Numbered from the stretch's first letter, positions 1 to 8,039 are shown. The stretch is 27,191 nt of DNA from Victivallis vadensis (GCA_020718525.1 DYRX01000020.1:1-27191); one strand, 5' to 3'. The notes: a model not told the origin generated them from the letters alone. A program made the numbers and translations.

Positions 1-189
1 GTAAGTTCCTGCGGCTACGTTGATTGTGTCGTCCTCGCCGTTGGATTGAGCTGTATTGAGGGCGGACTGGAACTCCGCCGGAGTCGAGACAGGAAATGTC
101 GCGGCATCTGCGAAATTCGCAAGAAGCAGGCCCATTCCCAAAAAAGCGTAGACCAATGATACCTGTCCCGACGCATTCTTCATTTCCAT
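1..189 (-). CDS. Secreted protein, probably parallel beta-helix type (5' part only)
   Basis: The reading frame starts at ATG 189 and runs off the left edge, giving 63 residues. A strong ribosome binding site, AGGAGG at 197-202, lies 7 nt upstream and an in-frame TGA (193-195) precedes the ATG, so the start is secure. Residues 1-29 look like a signal peptide: a short polar start, a hydrophobic core (VYAFLGMGLLLANFA) and a cleavage site near ADA-A. The mature part begins with a 'VSTPAEFQSALNTAQ...DDTINVAAGTY' pattern. This is the usual opening of right-handed beta-helix proteins (pectate-lyase-like or polymorphic outer membrane repeat type), where 'I.VAAGTY' is the first coil. The family call rests on that short pattern only and no catalytic part is visible. 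Substrate and localisation beyond export are unknown. Confidence 0.7.
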   Translation of the reverse strand, partial: MEMKNASGQVSLVYAFLGMGLLLANFADAATFPVSTPAEFQSALNTAQSNGEDDTINVAAGTY

Positions 190-220
190 TTTTCATCCTC
201 CTGTTTTTATCTGAACTATT

Positions 221-249
221 TTTGTATGTCAATATTCAACTGAGATCAA
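221..249 (-). promoter_or_regulatory. Candidate promoter for the beta-helix gene
   Basis: On the minus strand TTGATC (244-249) and TACAAA (221-226) are separated by 17 nt, which puts the transcript start about 25 nt before the ATG. A second pair overlaps it: a perfect TTGACA (227-232), 17 nt, then TAAAAA (204-209). That one would start transcription on the ribosome binding site and so fits the gene less well. Confidence 0.4.
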
Positions 250-1412
250 GGCATATCAAGTTCCTTGCAGAAAGTCGAGTAGGGTAATACGCGAGTGTCG
301 CTTTCCGCATTCCCATAATCTTTTTCTCCAAGATGTACCTGATAAAATCTAGATATCCCCGTGCGTTCTCTGAAGTAGCGGCAGGCAGGAGAGGCATTTT
401 TTTCTCCGCATTTGCATTCAACTGCAAATTCCGGATTCCTGTCTCTGAGCACTACAAAGTCAAGTTCACGTCTGTCTATGTCGCGCAAAAAGCGCAGTTC
501 CATTTCATATCCCTCAATATCCTCGATATAGTGGCAATACTTGAGCAACTGACATGCCAGCATGTTTTCGAATTTTGTGCCCGGAGATTCTATCCTTGAC
601 CAATCCCAGAAATAGAGTTTTTTCTCTTTTTTTACAGCTCGGATCTTTTTTCCACCAAAAGGTGCTATCCTGAACGCAACATATAGCTTCTCAAGGATGG
701 AAATCCAGTTCTCGACTGTAGAATGAGCAACTTGCAGAAGATTGCTCAGGCTGTTGACAGAAAGCGGAGATCCTACGCAGGCCGGAAGATGGTGCAAGAG
801 CAGTTCTATTGTGGAAATTTCACGGACATTTTCCAGATCACGTATATCTCCATGAACTACCCGGCTTGAGTATTCCCGCATCCAGCGCCTATGGAAACGT
901 TCTTCTCCTCGCAGAAATGGCTCAGGGAATCCTCCGAAACGCAGAAGATTCTCCAGAGTTTTTATTTTTGCACCCGGATCTATTTCCATCAGGGAGAAAG
1001 GATGCAGTCTGAAGTAATGATAGCGTCCTTGAAGGGAGTCTCCGCCCTTCCTGAAGGCATCGAGCCTGGCAGAGCCTGTGACAAGAAAAGACATTGCCGA
1101 TTTATTTTTATCGTAGAGTCCCTTTACAAGGTTTCGCCATCTGGAATATTTATGGATTTCATCAAAAATGACAATCCGCTGTCTAGGAGGAATCTGTCCT
1201 TTGAGTATTTTTTCCCTGTCATCGAGAGAGTCCCAATTCAGGTATGCAGGATGCGTTTCGTCTGTCTTCCCACCGGCCAGGAAGCTAAGGGCAAATGTGG
1301 TCTTTCCACACTGCCGCGGACCGCCTATGAAAGCCATCTTGTCGGTTAGATCTTTTGCTACGGCACCTGCTAGATATCTTTTGATGGGCTCCTTTAGCAT
1401 TGCAAATTCCAT
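246..1412 (-). CDS. AAA+ ATPase with C-terminal DUF4143-type domain
   Basis: A 388-residue protein of the large bacterial AAA_14/DUF4143 family, ATP-binding proteins of unclear cellular role that are often found singly in accessory DNA. Walker A is GPRQCGKTT (residues 31-39), Walker B is IVIFDEIH (80-87), and a sensor-like LVTGSARLD follows at about 110-118. The region from about 175 to 250 is the winged-helix-like part of DUF4143 (DLENVREISTIELLL...). Near residues 312-340 the pattern ELDFVVLRD...FAVECKCG resembles the D...(D/E)xK core of a restriction-endonuclease-like fold, which is typical of this family's C-terminus. The length is normal for the family, so the gene looks intact. The start is the first ATG; ATG at codon 5 is also possible and neither has a clear ribosome binding site. 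It has its own promoter and no operon partner. The family is recognised with high confidence; the function is unknown. Confidence 0.88.
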   Translation of the reverse strand: MEFAMLKEPIKRYLAGAVAKDLTDKMAFIGGPRQCGKTTFALSFLAGGKTDETHPAYLNWDSLDDREKILKGQIPPRQRIVIFDEIHKYSRWRNLVKGLYDKNKSAMSFLVTGSARLDAFRKGGDSLQGRYHYFRLHPFSLMEIDPGAKIKTLENLLRFGGFPEPFLRGEERFHRRWMREYSSRVVHGDIRDLENVREISTIELLLHHLPACVGSPLSVNSLSNLLQVAHSTVENWISILEKLYVAFRIAPFGGKKIRAVKKEKKLYFWDWSRIESPGTKFENMLACQLLKYCHYIEDIEGYEMELRFLRDIDRRELDFVVLRDRNPEFAVECKCGEKNASPACRYFRERTGISRFYQVHLGEKDYGNAESDTRVLPYSTFCKELDMP

Positions 1413-1442
1413 TTTATGATTGTTAGTATTTTACATACGACC

Positions 1443-1472
1443 TTAAAATACTCGCGAGTAATTTAAAGTCAA
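1443..1472 (-). promoter_or_regulatory. Promoter with embedded palindrome upstream of the AAA+ ATPase gene
   Basis: On the minus strand TTGACT (1467-1472) and TATTTT (1445-1450) are 16 nt apart. An inverted repeat covers the spacer and the -10: positions 1443-1466 pair outward from a perfect TACTCGCGAGTA core (1449-1460) with one mismatched pair. A repressor bound there would block RNA polymerase, so autoregulation is plausible. The protein that would bind it is not identifiable. Confidence 0.5.
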
Positions 1473-1738
1473 GACAAATCTACACAGGACTCGTCGTGGC
1501 GGATTGCATTTTGCTTGCCCTTCGAGTCGGGAGATGCATTCGTGAAAAGATCCTTCATAATTTCTAGCTCGTAAAAATGCCGATGCTGGGACTTATCTGT
1601 CTCATACGGCGGAATCTGGATCTAATATTATTCCCATGCGTTGATTCCGACAGCGCCCCCGATTGAAACAAATCCAGCATATGAATTTTCCATAAAAATA
1701 CCCACCCATTCAAGCTCGTCAAGTTTTCCGTTCGAATA
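1469..1738 (-). other. Intergenic stretch with two short open segments in the frame of the upstream ATPase gene
   Basis: This gap holds no complete gene. Reading on past the TAA stop (1739-1741) of the ABC ATPase gene, the same frame stays open for 36 codons (1628-1738; ends GGAVGINAWE). After TAA-TAT-TAG it stays open for another 50 codons (1469-1621; starts IQIPPYETDKS). The residue composition looks protein-like, so this may be the decayed 3' part of an older gene. I recognise no family and chance cannot be excluded. Confidence 0.25.
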
Positions 1739-2551
1739 TTAGACGTATCTCCGCCTCAGCATTTCTGCGGTGTTGTAATCAAGCTGGTCCATTCTGCGCA
1801 ATTCTTCGAATTTTGCGAGAAGGTGTTCCGGCGTGATCCGTTTTTTTGCGGCGGCGCTGATGTCTTCGACAATTTCGCCCTTGTGCATCATTATCAGACG
1901 GTCTCCTAGATTGACCGCCTGATGCATCGAATGCGTAACCATCAGAGTAGCAAGGCGCTCCCTAGACACGATGGTTCTTGTCAATTCGATGACTTTGTCC
2001 GCAGTCTTTGGATCGAGCGCCGCGGTGTGCTCGTCAAGCAGAAGAAGACGCGGTCTGATCCAGGTTGCCATGAGAAGTGTGAGAGCCTGTCTCTGACCTC
2101 CTGAAAGGGAGCCAATCTCGTTTTGCATTCTGTCTTCGAGTCCCATTCCGAGGTCTTTCACGCTGTCTCTGAATGCGGCGGCTCCTTTGCGTGAGATGAG
2201 CGGAGAAAGCCCCCGGCTCATGCCCCGTCTTGAGGCGAGCGCCAGATTTTCTGCGACAGTCATGTGTGGCGCAGTCCCGCTGAAAGGATTCTGAAAGACC
2301 CGACCTATGAATGCCGCTCTCCTATATTCGGGCCAGGAGCTGATTTCAAGTCCGTCCAGCTTGATCGAACCGGAATCCGCCCTGAATGCTCCGGCTATCG
2401 CGTTCATGAGAGTTGATTTTCCAGAGCCGTTTGATCCGATCACGACGCAGAAAGATCCTTCATCCATGGAAAAAGAGACGCCTCTCAAGGAATAGACTTC
2501 ATTGGGAGTTCCCGTATTGAAGCGAACGTGGAGATTCTCAACTTTGAGCAT
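1739..2551 (-). CDS. ABC transporter ATP-binding protein (TrpZ/COG1101-like)
   Basis: A 270-residue nucleotide-binding subunit of an ABC importer. Visible motifs in order are Walker A GSNGSGKST (39-47), Q-loop VFQNPF (85-90), signature LSGGQRQ (149-155), Walker B LLLLDEHTAALD (169-180) and H-loop THS (206-208). The long insert after the Q-loop and the downstream 'DRLIMMHKGEIVEDI' match the COG1101 group, which works with COG4120 permeases and PF04392 binding proteins (TrpXYZ-type systems for aromatic amino acids in Gram-positive bacteria). The start overlaps the permease 3' end by 14 nt and has an AGGAAAGG ribosome binding site, so it is translationally coupled. It is the last gene of the operon. 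The substrate cannot be read from the sequence. Confidence 0.93.
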   Translation of the reverse strand: MLKVENLHVRFNTGTPNEVYSLRGVSFSMDEGSFCVVIGSNGSGKSTLMNAIAGAFRADSGSIKLDGLEISSWPEYRRAAFIGRVFQNPFSGTAPHMTVAENLALASRRGMSRGLSPLISRKGAAAFRDSVKDLGMGLEDRMQNEIGSLSGGQRQALTLLMATWIRPRLLLLDEHTAALDPKTADKVIELTRTIVSRERLATLMVTHSMHQAVNLGDRLIMMHKGEIVEDISAAAKKRITPEHLLAKFEELRRMDQLDYNTAEMLRRRYV

Positions 2552-3485
2552 TCGATTTGACCTTTCCTGGAAAAAACCTTGCTCGTCTAAGAAGCGAGGG
2601 GCTGACGAGGGCGGCGAAGACGAAAAGCGCAGTTATCAGCTTGAGATCGCTGGGGTTCAGGCCCCATCTCAGTGCGATCGCTACAAGGAGGCGGAAAAGG
2701 ACGGCTCCCATGACTGTTCCCGCAATGCACAATCCGAGTTTTCTCGACGCGACGAGAGATTCGCCAATTATGACACTGGCAAGCCCCCATACTACCATCC
2801 CTATGCCCATCTGAACATCTGCGAAGCCCTGATACTGTGCAAGAAGGGCACCTGAGGCGGCGACCAGCCCGTTTGAAATTGCAATGCCTATGAAGATCAT
2901 GAGTCCGGTATTGACTCCGAGAGCGCGGATCATCTGAGGGTTGTCGCCGGTAGCTCTCATTGCGGATCCAAGCTTTGTCTTGAAAAAGCAATATGTGAGA
3001 ACGGATGCCGCTCCAATGATAAGCGAGACTGCGATCAAGGCACATGCGTCCCTTTTTAGGAGTTCCCAGCCCATAATCGGAATGTAGTCACCGGCAGGAA
3101 AAAAGCGTCCGAAAAAATTCTCCGCTCTTCTTACAAAGGTGTCCGCATCGAGCAGAGGGATGTTGCTTCGCCCCATGATTCGCAGGTTGATCGAGTAAAG
3201 AGCTGTCATGACGAGAATTCCGGATAGTAGCGCATGTATTTTGAAGAGCGTGTGAAGCAGTCCTGTCACTGCACCTGAGACAAAGCCGGCAAGCGCTCCT
3301 GCCAGGACGGCAGTCATCGGATTCCATCCGTTGAGGAGGCATATGGCGGAGACGGAGGCACCAAGAGTTATCGAGCCGTCAGCGCTTATGTCGGCGAAAT
3401 CGAAAATGCGGAATGATATGTAGACGCCCAGTGCCAGGAGGGAAAGAATTAGACCTATCGTGAGGGAGCCTACTAGCAAGTTCAT
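2538..3485 (-). CDS. ABC transporter permease (TrpY/COG4120-like)
   Basis: A 315-residue membrane protein with about eight to nine hydrophobic segments, of the BPD_transp_2 (LivH/RbsC-like) superfamily. I place the start at ATG 3485 (MNLLVGSLTIGL) and not at the ATG 36 nt upstream. It overlaps the TGA of the preceding gene as ATGA (3482-3485) and has GGAGG six nt upstream; the longer version would add a charged, non-family N-terminus. The cytoplasmic loop 'GSAMRATGDNPQMIRALGVNTG' is the conserved coupling loop that contacts the ATPase. It belongs in one complex with the ATPase encoded downstream and the PF04392 binding protein encoded upstream. By family this is an importer of a small organic molecule, probably an amino acid or related compound; that substrate class is inference. 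Confidence 0.92.
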   Translation of the reverse strand: MNLLVGSLTIGLILSLLALGVYISFRIFDFADISADGSITLGASVSAICLLNGWNPMTAVLAGALAGFVSGAVTGLLHTLFKIHALLSGILVMTALYSINLRIMGRSNIPLLDADTFVRRAENFFGRFFPAGDYIPIMGWELLKRDACALIAVSLIIGAASVLTYCFFKTKLGSAMRATGDNPQMIRALGVNTGLMIFIGIAISNGLVAASGALLAQYQGFADVQMGIGMVVWGLASVIIGESLVASRKLGLCIAGTVMGAVLFRLLVAIALRWGLNPSDLKLITALFVFAALVSPSLLRRARFFPGKVKSNAQS

Positions 3486-4765
3486 GCTTTCCCTCCAGGC
3501 GGCGCCTCGGCGATTTTCCATATCCAGACTGCGCCCTCGGAAAGGAGACTTTCCCCAGCTCCTACGATTTCCCTATTGTCTGAAAGCAGATGCAGAAGGG
3601 AGATCATTTCCCTCTCGTCGAAAAGCTTTCTGAGCTCCTCTTCCAAAACGATTTCCCTTCTCGGAAGCGCCTGGAAGCTGAAGACGCAAGCGTGGAGATG
3701 TCCAAAAAGCGGCGTAGTCTCTTCGGAGGCGACGTTCATCGGACGCAGAAAATCAGATATCCTGCCCTCAGGTGACTTCGAGAGAAGACCGCAGACGAGA
3801 ACGACGTTTCTTTCAAAAATTCTTTCATGGGAGAAGTCCAGTCTCTGCCTGACTTCGCTTTCAGAAAAGAAGTCAGAGCTGCTATTGGAGAATGGCGCCT
3901 TTTTCATGGATGCGGCCACCAGCCCCGACGATTCCGCCAGCATCACGATTCCGGCAGTTTTCGCACCTGAAGAAGCAAGTGCGGCAGAAAGGATCTTCGA
4001 TATTTCAATGCTTCTCTTCTCCGATGCAGTTTCAAAGCGGATGCATGACGACGGCCTGCCGCGGAAGCCAATAGAGTAGAGGACATTAGCCTGCGGCATG
4101 ATTTTTTCGCCTTTCGTCATGAAATCCGGATATTTGGTGTCATCCGAGGGAAGGCATGCGGCAGAGCCGCATACGGCCATGAACTCGCCGAAGCGCGACT
4201 TGCAGTCTTCAAAGCCGGAACCGAACGCGGCGATGCCGACGGCGGATTCGTCATCTTCCAGAGAAAAAAGCTCGGCATCTGAAGCTCCGAAGCCCAAAGA
4301 TGAAAGTTTTTCCGGAGAGCCGCGAAGGACTGGCTGGGCGTCAGGAACAGAATGAAATCTGCGAATTTCGCAGTTTAGCTCCGGGATTTGGGAGGACATG
4401 GCTTCCCATCCGCTTGAAGACTGTTGTGGCATTTCCGCATTTGACTGCGCTCCGCTTTGGACAAGAATGGCGTCGAGGCGGCTCAGCTTGAGGACTGACA
4501 TGACCGAGGGAGAGGGGTTTGAAATCGAGAGGGAACCCCCGAATTTCTTGAAATCCTTGTAGGTTTTTATCAGAGATCTCAGACCGGCGGAGCTCATATA
4601 GGCGACTGCAGACATTTCCGCGCTTATTTTTCTACCTCCGCAGTAAAGGATATCCTCGATTTCCTTGTCGAATGATACAGCGCCAGCGGCATCGAGCCTG
4701 CCTTTGATGAAAAGAACGCAGTTTTCTCCGTTCAAACCTCTTATGAATTCAATATGTTCTGACAT
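3482..4765 (-). CDS. STAS-domain protein with a long uncharacterised C-terminal region
   Basis: 427 residues. Residues 1-105 form a clear STAS (anti-sigma factor antagonist, SpoIIAA-like) domain: 'CVLFIKGRLDAAGAVSF' for the first strands, then AYMSSAGLRSLI (55-66) with the Ser58/Ser59 position that kinases phosphorylate in this family, then GGSLSISNPSPSVMSVLKLS. Residues 110-427 match nothing I know. They include a serine- and alanine-rich stretch (ISKILSAALASSGAKTAGIVMLAESSGLVAAS) and a C-terminal half with two 'SLL' helices, and no membrane segment. The gene sits between the binding protein (4-nt gap) and the permease (ATGA overlap), so it is made together with the transporter. A regulatory role, coupling transport to a phosphorylation switch, is inferred from the STAS domain and position alone. 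No partner kinase (HATPase_c/SpoIIAB-like) or PP2C phosphatase is encoded in the window. Confidence 0.8.
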   Translation of the reverse strand: MSEHIEFIRGLNGENCVLFIKGRLDAAGAVSFDKEIEDILYCGGRKISAEMSAVAYMSSAGLRSLIKTYKDFKKFGGSLSISNPSPSVMSVLKLSRLDAILVQSGAQSNAEMPQQSSSGWEAMSSQIPELNCEIRRFHSVPDAQPVLRGSPEKLSSLGFGASDAELFSLEDDESAVGIAAFGSGFEDCKSRFGEFMAVCGSAACLPSDDTKYPDFMTKGEKIMPQANVLYSIGFRGRPSSCIRFETASEKRSIEISKILSAALASSGAKTAGIVMLAESSGLVAASMKKAPFSNSSSDFFSESEVRQRLDFSHERIFERNVVLVCGLLSKSPEGRISDFLRPMNVASEETTPLFGHLHACVFSFQALPRREIVLEEELRKLFDEREMISLLHLLSDNREIVGAGESLLSEGAVWIWKIAEAPPGGKA

Positions 4766-4769
4766 CTTT

Positions 4770-6851
4770 CTATTCTCCGCAGATTTTGTCGGCTTTTTTC
4801 AAAAGTCCTTCAGGAATCTTCAGCCCGAATTGCTTTGCGTTCGATGGATTTACGTAGAGACTTGTCTTGCTCACCTGCTCGAAAGGAATATCGGCAGTCT
4901 TCTCTCCGTCACGGATTCTATTCACAAGAGATGCCATGTCGCGGCCAACCTGCATGTAGTCCCTTGACAAAGCAAGGGCGGCTCCCCCCGACTTTACTTT
5001 TGCGCTTTGAAAGGAAAAAAGAGGAACGGAAGCTTTTCTGCATGCCGCAGTTATTCCGGAAAAACCAGAATCTGTGAGATTGTCCGATATCTGGCAGAGG
5101 ATGTCAATGCGATCCTCGATCAGTGCATCGGCGGCTTCGCCGGTTTCTGAGGGGGAGGCGACAGACCTTGTTTTGAGCGCGATATTTTTCTTCTTTGCCG
5201 CTTCTGCAAGCTTTTCCATATAGACAACCGAATTGATTTCAGCCGGAGAGTAGAGAGTTCCAATCGTCTGTACGTTGGGAAAATATTCGGAAATTATTGA
5301 AATCATTCCGTCAAAATCGCTCATGGTGCTGATTCCTGTCACATTGGGCTCGTGATCTCTGAAACTTTTTCCTGCGCCTGCCAGGATAGGATCCGCCACG
5401 CTTCCAAAGACGACAGGAAAACTGAACTTTTTCGAGATCGCCGCCTGAAGCGAAGGAGTCGAGGTCAGAAGGAGTATGTCTGGCATCTCAGTTTTAGCCC
5501 TGTCCATGAGGGAAAGCAGAGCCGCCATGTCTCCCTGGGCGTTCGCGAAGCATATGTCATAGTCTTTGCCTTTGACGAATCCGATTGCATCCATCTGCTC
5601 GTTGAAGCCAAGCATGGATTCCTCAACATGCGAAGTGTCGCTGTAATTGATAAAAAAAAGTCTGATTTTTTGGGGATGTCCCCGCTTCGCCCTGTTGGCG
5701 GAGGCATTTCCTGAAGCTGTCTGCTTTCTGTTTTGGTTTTTCCCGTCCTTTCTCAGGACTGCCGCCGAATCAAGAATGTCTTTGGGAAAAGACCATGCAC
5801 TGTCCGTCTTCGCCAAACTGTCCAAATTGAGGGTCAGTGAGCAGGGCACGTAATCGCGTACCGGAAAAGAAGAGGGACTCCTTCCATTCATGAGTTCCGC
5901 CGCGATCTTTCCTGTCGCGCGTCCAACCTCCCAGTAATCCGCGCCCAAAGCGATCAAAGCTCCATTGTCGGCATGGTTTGGAGCGTTTGCAATGACCGGG
6001 ATTCCGGCATCGCCGGCGCTTTTTATAACAGAAGCCGAGGCGGACTCGACAATATTGTCTCCGCCGATCCAGATAGCCTCCGCCCCCCTTGCAATAAGTG
6101 ACAGGACGCTGTCGTGCACTGCGGCTGTCCCGTCAACTGTCGCCTCAAGAAGCTCGATGTTCAGCTCGTCGCGACAGACCTCTCGAGCCAAGCGTACGCA
6201 TGCCTCTGAACAGGTTTCCGAAGGACACCATGCGACTCCGACCTTACGCAGGGACGGATTGCATTTTTTTGCAATTCTGAACAGCTCCTTGACGGGCTGA
6301 AATGTCCCGACACCCGCCAGATGCCGCGGTCTGTCGAAAGAGTTTTCCCTGCTTATTCCGACCCCGGAGACAAATGGATCTGTGACGATCCCGAAGACAT
6401 GCGGCAATTTGCCGTTATGATTGGCCGCCGCCATGACCTGGAGCATGGGAGTGCTCAGCGTGATCACTATCCGATATTTCCCTTCGAGTATCGTCTTCGC
6501 CATGCTGTTTGCAGTCGGCAGATCGTTTTCCGGATTGTAAACCGTGATATTCACAGTTTCTCCGTCCTTGAAGCCCGATTCTCGGAGCGCTTCAAGCACC
6601 CCGTCATAGCCTTGATCGAGGACTTCCCTCGAAGCAAACTTCAAAACCGCGATTTTTGGCAGAATTTTTTCACGTCCCGAGTCCTGCATTGAAAAACCCT
6701 GCCTGCGTCCCGCTTTTCCGCTGGGGATGTCGGAAAGCAGAAGAATAAGAGAGGCAAAGGAGATGAGGCCTATGCCGAGAAGCAGGCGTCTTACCGCAAA
6801 TATCAGCCGTGTTTTTCTGTTTTCCACAATGCTTGTCCAATCGCTTGCCAT
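4770..6851 (-). CDS. Membrane-anchored protein with two tandem PF04392-type substrate-binding domains
   Basis: 693 residues. A single N-terminal hydrophobic segment (about 16-40, LIFAVRRLLLGIGLISFASLILLLS) without a lipobox suggests an uncleaved anchor, with the rest outside the cytoplasmic membrane. Two homologous halves follow, each like ABC_sub_bind (TrpX-type) proteins: VFGIVTDPFVSGVGIS...HLAGVGTF in the first and VFGSVADPILAGAGKS...NVTGISTM in the second, joined by a charged linker (KNQNRKQTASGNASANRAKRG). Ordinary members have one such unit of about 300 residues, so this is an internal duplication. It is the first gene of the ABC operon. The start codon lies in a 7-bp hairpin (6843-6849 with 6855-6861), and GTG at codon 9 is an alternative start. 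Whether it delivers substrate or acts as an anchored sensor is open. The domain call is firm. Confidence 0.87.
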   Translation of the reverse strand: MASDWTSIVENRKTRLIFAVRRLLLGIGLISFASLILLLSDIPSGKAGRRQGFSMQDSGREKILPKIAVLKFASREVLDQGYDGVLEALRESGFKDGETVNITVYNPENDLPTANSMAKTILEGKYRIVITLSTPMLQVMAAANHNGKLPHVFGIVTDPFVSGVGISRENSFDRPRHLAGVGTFQPVKELFRIAKKCNPSLRKVGVAWCPSETCSEACVRLAREVCRDELNIELLEATVDGTAAVHDSVLSLIARGAEAIWIGGDNIVESASASVIKSAGDAGIPVIANAPNHADNGALIALGADYWEVGRATGKIAAELMNGRSPSSFPVRDYVPCSLTLNLDSLAKTDSAWSFPKDILDSAAVLRKDGKNQNRKQTASGNASANRAKRGHPQKIRLFFINYSDTSHVEESMLGFNEQMDAIGFVKGKDYDICFANAQGDMAALLSLMDRAKTEMPDILLLTSTPSLQAAISKKFSFPVVFGSVADPILAGAGKSFRDHEPNVTGISTMSDFDGMISIISEYFPNVQTIGTLYSPAEINSVVYMEKLAEAAKKKNIALKTRSVASPSETGEAADALIEDRIDILCQISDNLTDSGFSGITAACRKASVPLFSFQSAKVKSGGAALALSRDYMQVGRDMASLVNRIRDGEKTADIPFEQVSKTSLYVNPSNAKQFGLKIPEGLLKKADKICGE

Positions 6852-6885
6852 CGGGGCAAGCCTGTGCTAGATTTCCAAACCATGT

Positions 6886-6913
6886 CATTTACAATTCAAG
6901 AAAAGAAAGTCAA
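6886..6913 (-). promoter_or_regulatory. Candidate promoter of the ABC transporter operon
   Basis: On the minus strand TTGACT (6908-6913) is followed after 16 nt by TAAATG (6886-6891), a weak -10. The site lies in the short divergent gap, which supports placing the start of the plus-strand gene at 6924, downstream of it. The -10 match is only partial, so this is tentative. Confidence 0.3.
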
Positions 6914-6923
6914 TGGAAAATAC

Positions 6924-7958
6924 ATGAAAGCACTGAAAAATCAAAGCCATCTTTGTGTCCGAATCCTAGAACACTCAATTTCACTTCATTATTTTCTGAT
7001 TGTCTGCGCTGTCCTGGCATTTTTCTCTGTTCTGGGAGGATGCGGAAAGAAAGAGACTCCCCACGAGGAGAATGCCTCGAAAAAATATAGAATAGCATTC
7101 GCGTCCTTTGGACCCGACGATGCCGCCGATAATGCAATCAAGGGCTATCTCGACGGCCTTGCTTCGGAAGGGTTTGTCGAAGGAGAGAATCTCGAAGTCC
7201 TGAGAAAGCACGCATTCGGAGAAATTTCCCATCTGCCACAGCTTATGAAGGCCCTCGACGATCAGGACTTGGATCTGATTGTGCCCATGAGCACCCCGGG
7301 TCTGGCGGCCGCTTTTGCATCAGTAAAAATGACACCAATGGTTTTTGTATACACCTATGATCCTCTCGGAGCCGGAGCAGGAAAAAGTCTGGATGATCAC
7401 ATTCCAAATGCGACCGGAGTCGCCTCATTTCCGCCGATTGCCGACACCATGGATGTCATTTTGCGGACTTTTCCAGAGACTAGGAAAATCGGAACCATCT
7501 ACAATGCTTCGGAGTCAAATTCAGTAAAGGCCGTCTCTCTTGCACGCAAAATTCTGCAGGCTAAAAATATCGGACTCGAGGAGATGACCGTGAGCAGTCC
7601 TGCGGACGTGATAACTGCAACAAAGGCTGTGCTTTCAAAAAATGTCGACGCCGTCTGGATCACCGGGGACAACACAGTTCTACAGTCCCTCGAGGGCGTA
7701 ATTGCGCCCTGCAATGCCTCCGGCATTCCGCTGATCATCAACGATCCAGAATTTGTAGATCGTGGCGCCCTCATTGGTGTCGGGATCGGATGGCATCAGA
7801 GCGGCTTTGAAGCGGGTAAAATCGCCGCCCGAGTCCTTCGCGGTGAAAGTCCGGCAAAAATTCCTATACTTGAAATCGCAAAGAAAAGACTCGCAATCAA
7901 CCACAAACTCGCCGAAAGAATGAAAATCAACTTGCCGGCAGATCTGGAGAAGAATTAA
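6924..7958 (+). CDS. PF04392-type substrate-binding lipoprotein
   Basis: 344 residues from ATG 6924 (MKALKNQ...). A GTG at 6864 in the same frame gives 20 more residues but would read through the divergent promoter region, so I prefer the shorter form. A hydrophobic stretch ends in a lipobox LGGC (residues 37-40 of the short form), so the protein is probably lipid-anchored. The rest is one ABC_sub_bind unit: 'MSTPGLAAAFASVKMTPMV', DPLGAGAGKS, then HIPNATGVASF and TRKIGTIYNASESNS. These signatures are closer to the second half of the 693-residue protein (DPILAGAGKS...HEPNVTGIS) than to its first half, which suggests duplication. It is transcribed away from the transporter operon and may supply a second, alternative receptor to the same permease. 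The family call is strong; the ligand is unknown. Confidence 0.88.
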   Translation: MKALKNQSHLCVRILEHSISLHYFLIVCAVLAFFSVLGGCGKKETPHEENASKKYRIAFASFGPDDAADNAIKGYLDGLASEGFVEGENLEVLRKHAFGEISHLPQLMKALDDQDLDLIVPMSTPGLAAAFASVKMTPMVFVYTYDPLGAGAGKSLDDHIPNATGVASFPPIADTMDVILRTFPETRKIGTIYNASESNSVKAVSLARKILQAKNIGLEEMTVSSPADVITATKAVLSKNVDAVWITGDNTVLQSLEGVIAPCNASGIPLIINDPEFVDRGALIGVGIGWHQSGFEAGKIAARVLRGESPAKIPILEIAKKRLAINHKLAERMKINLPADLEKN

Positions 7959-7976
7959 AAAATTGAATATTAGGGA

Positions 7977-7995
7977 CATCAATATTTAATTGATG
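7977..7995 (+). terminator. Weak hairpin after the binding-protein gene
   Basis: CATCAAT (7977-7983) and ATTGATG (7989-7995) pair around a 5-nt loop, 18 nt after the stop codon. The stem is AT-rich and there is no clean T-run, so termination here is uncertain. Confidence 0.3.
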
Positions 7996-8039
7996 ATTCT
8001 TGCCCGATTTGACATGTGAAAATAAACGTGGACTTTTGG

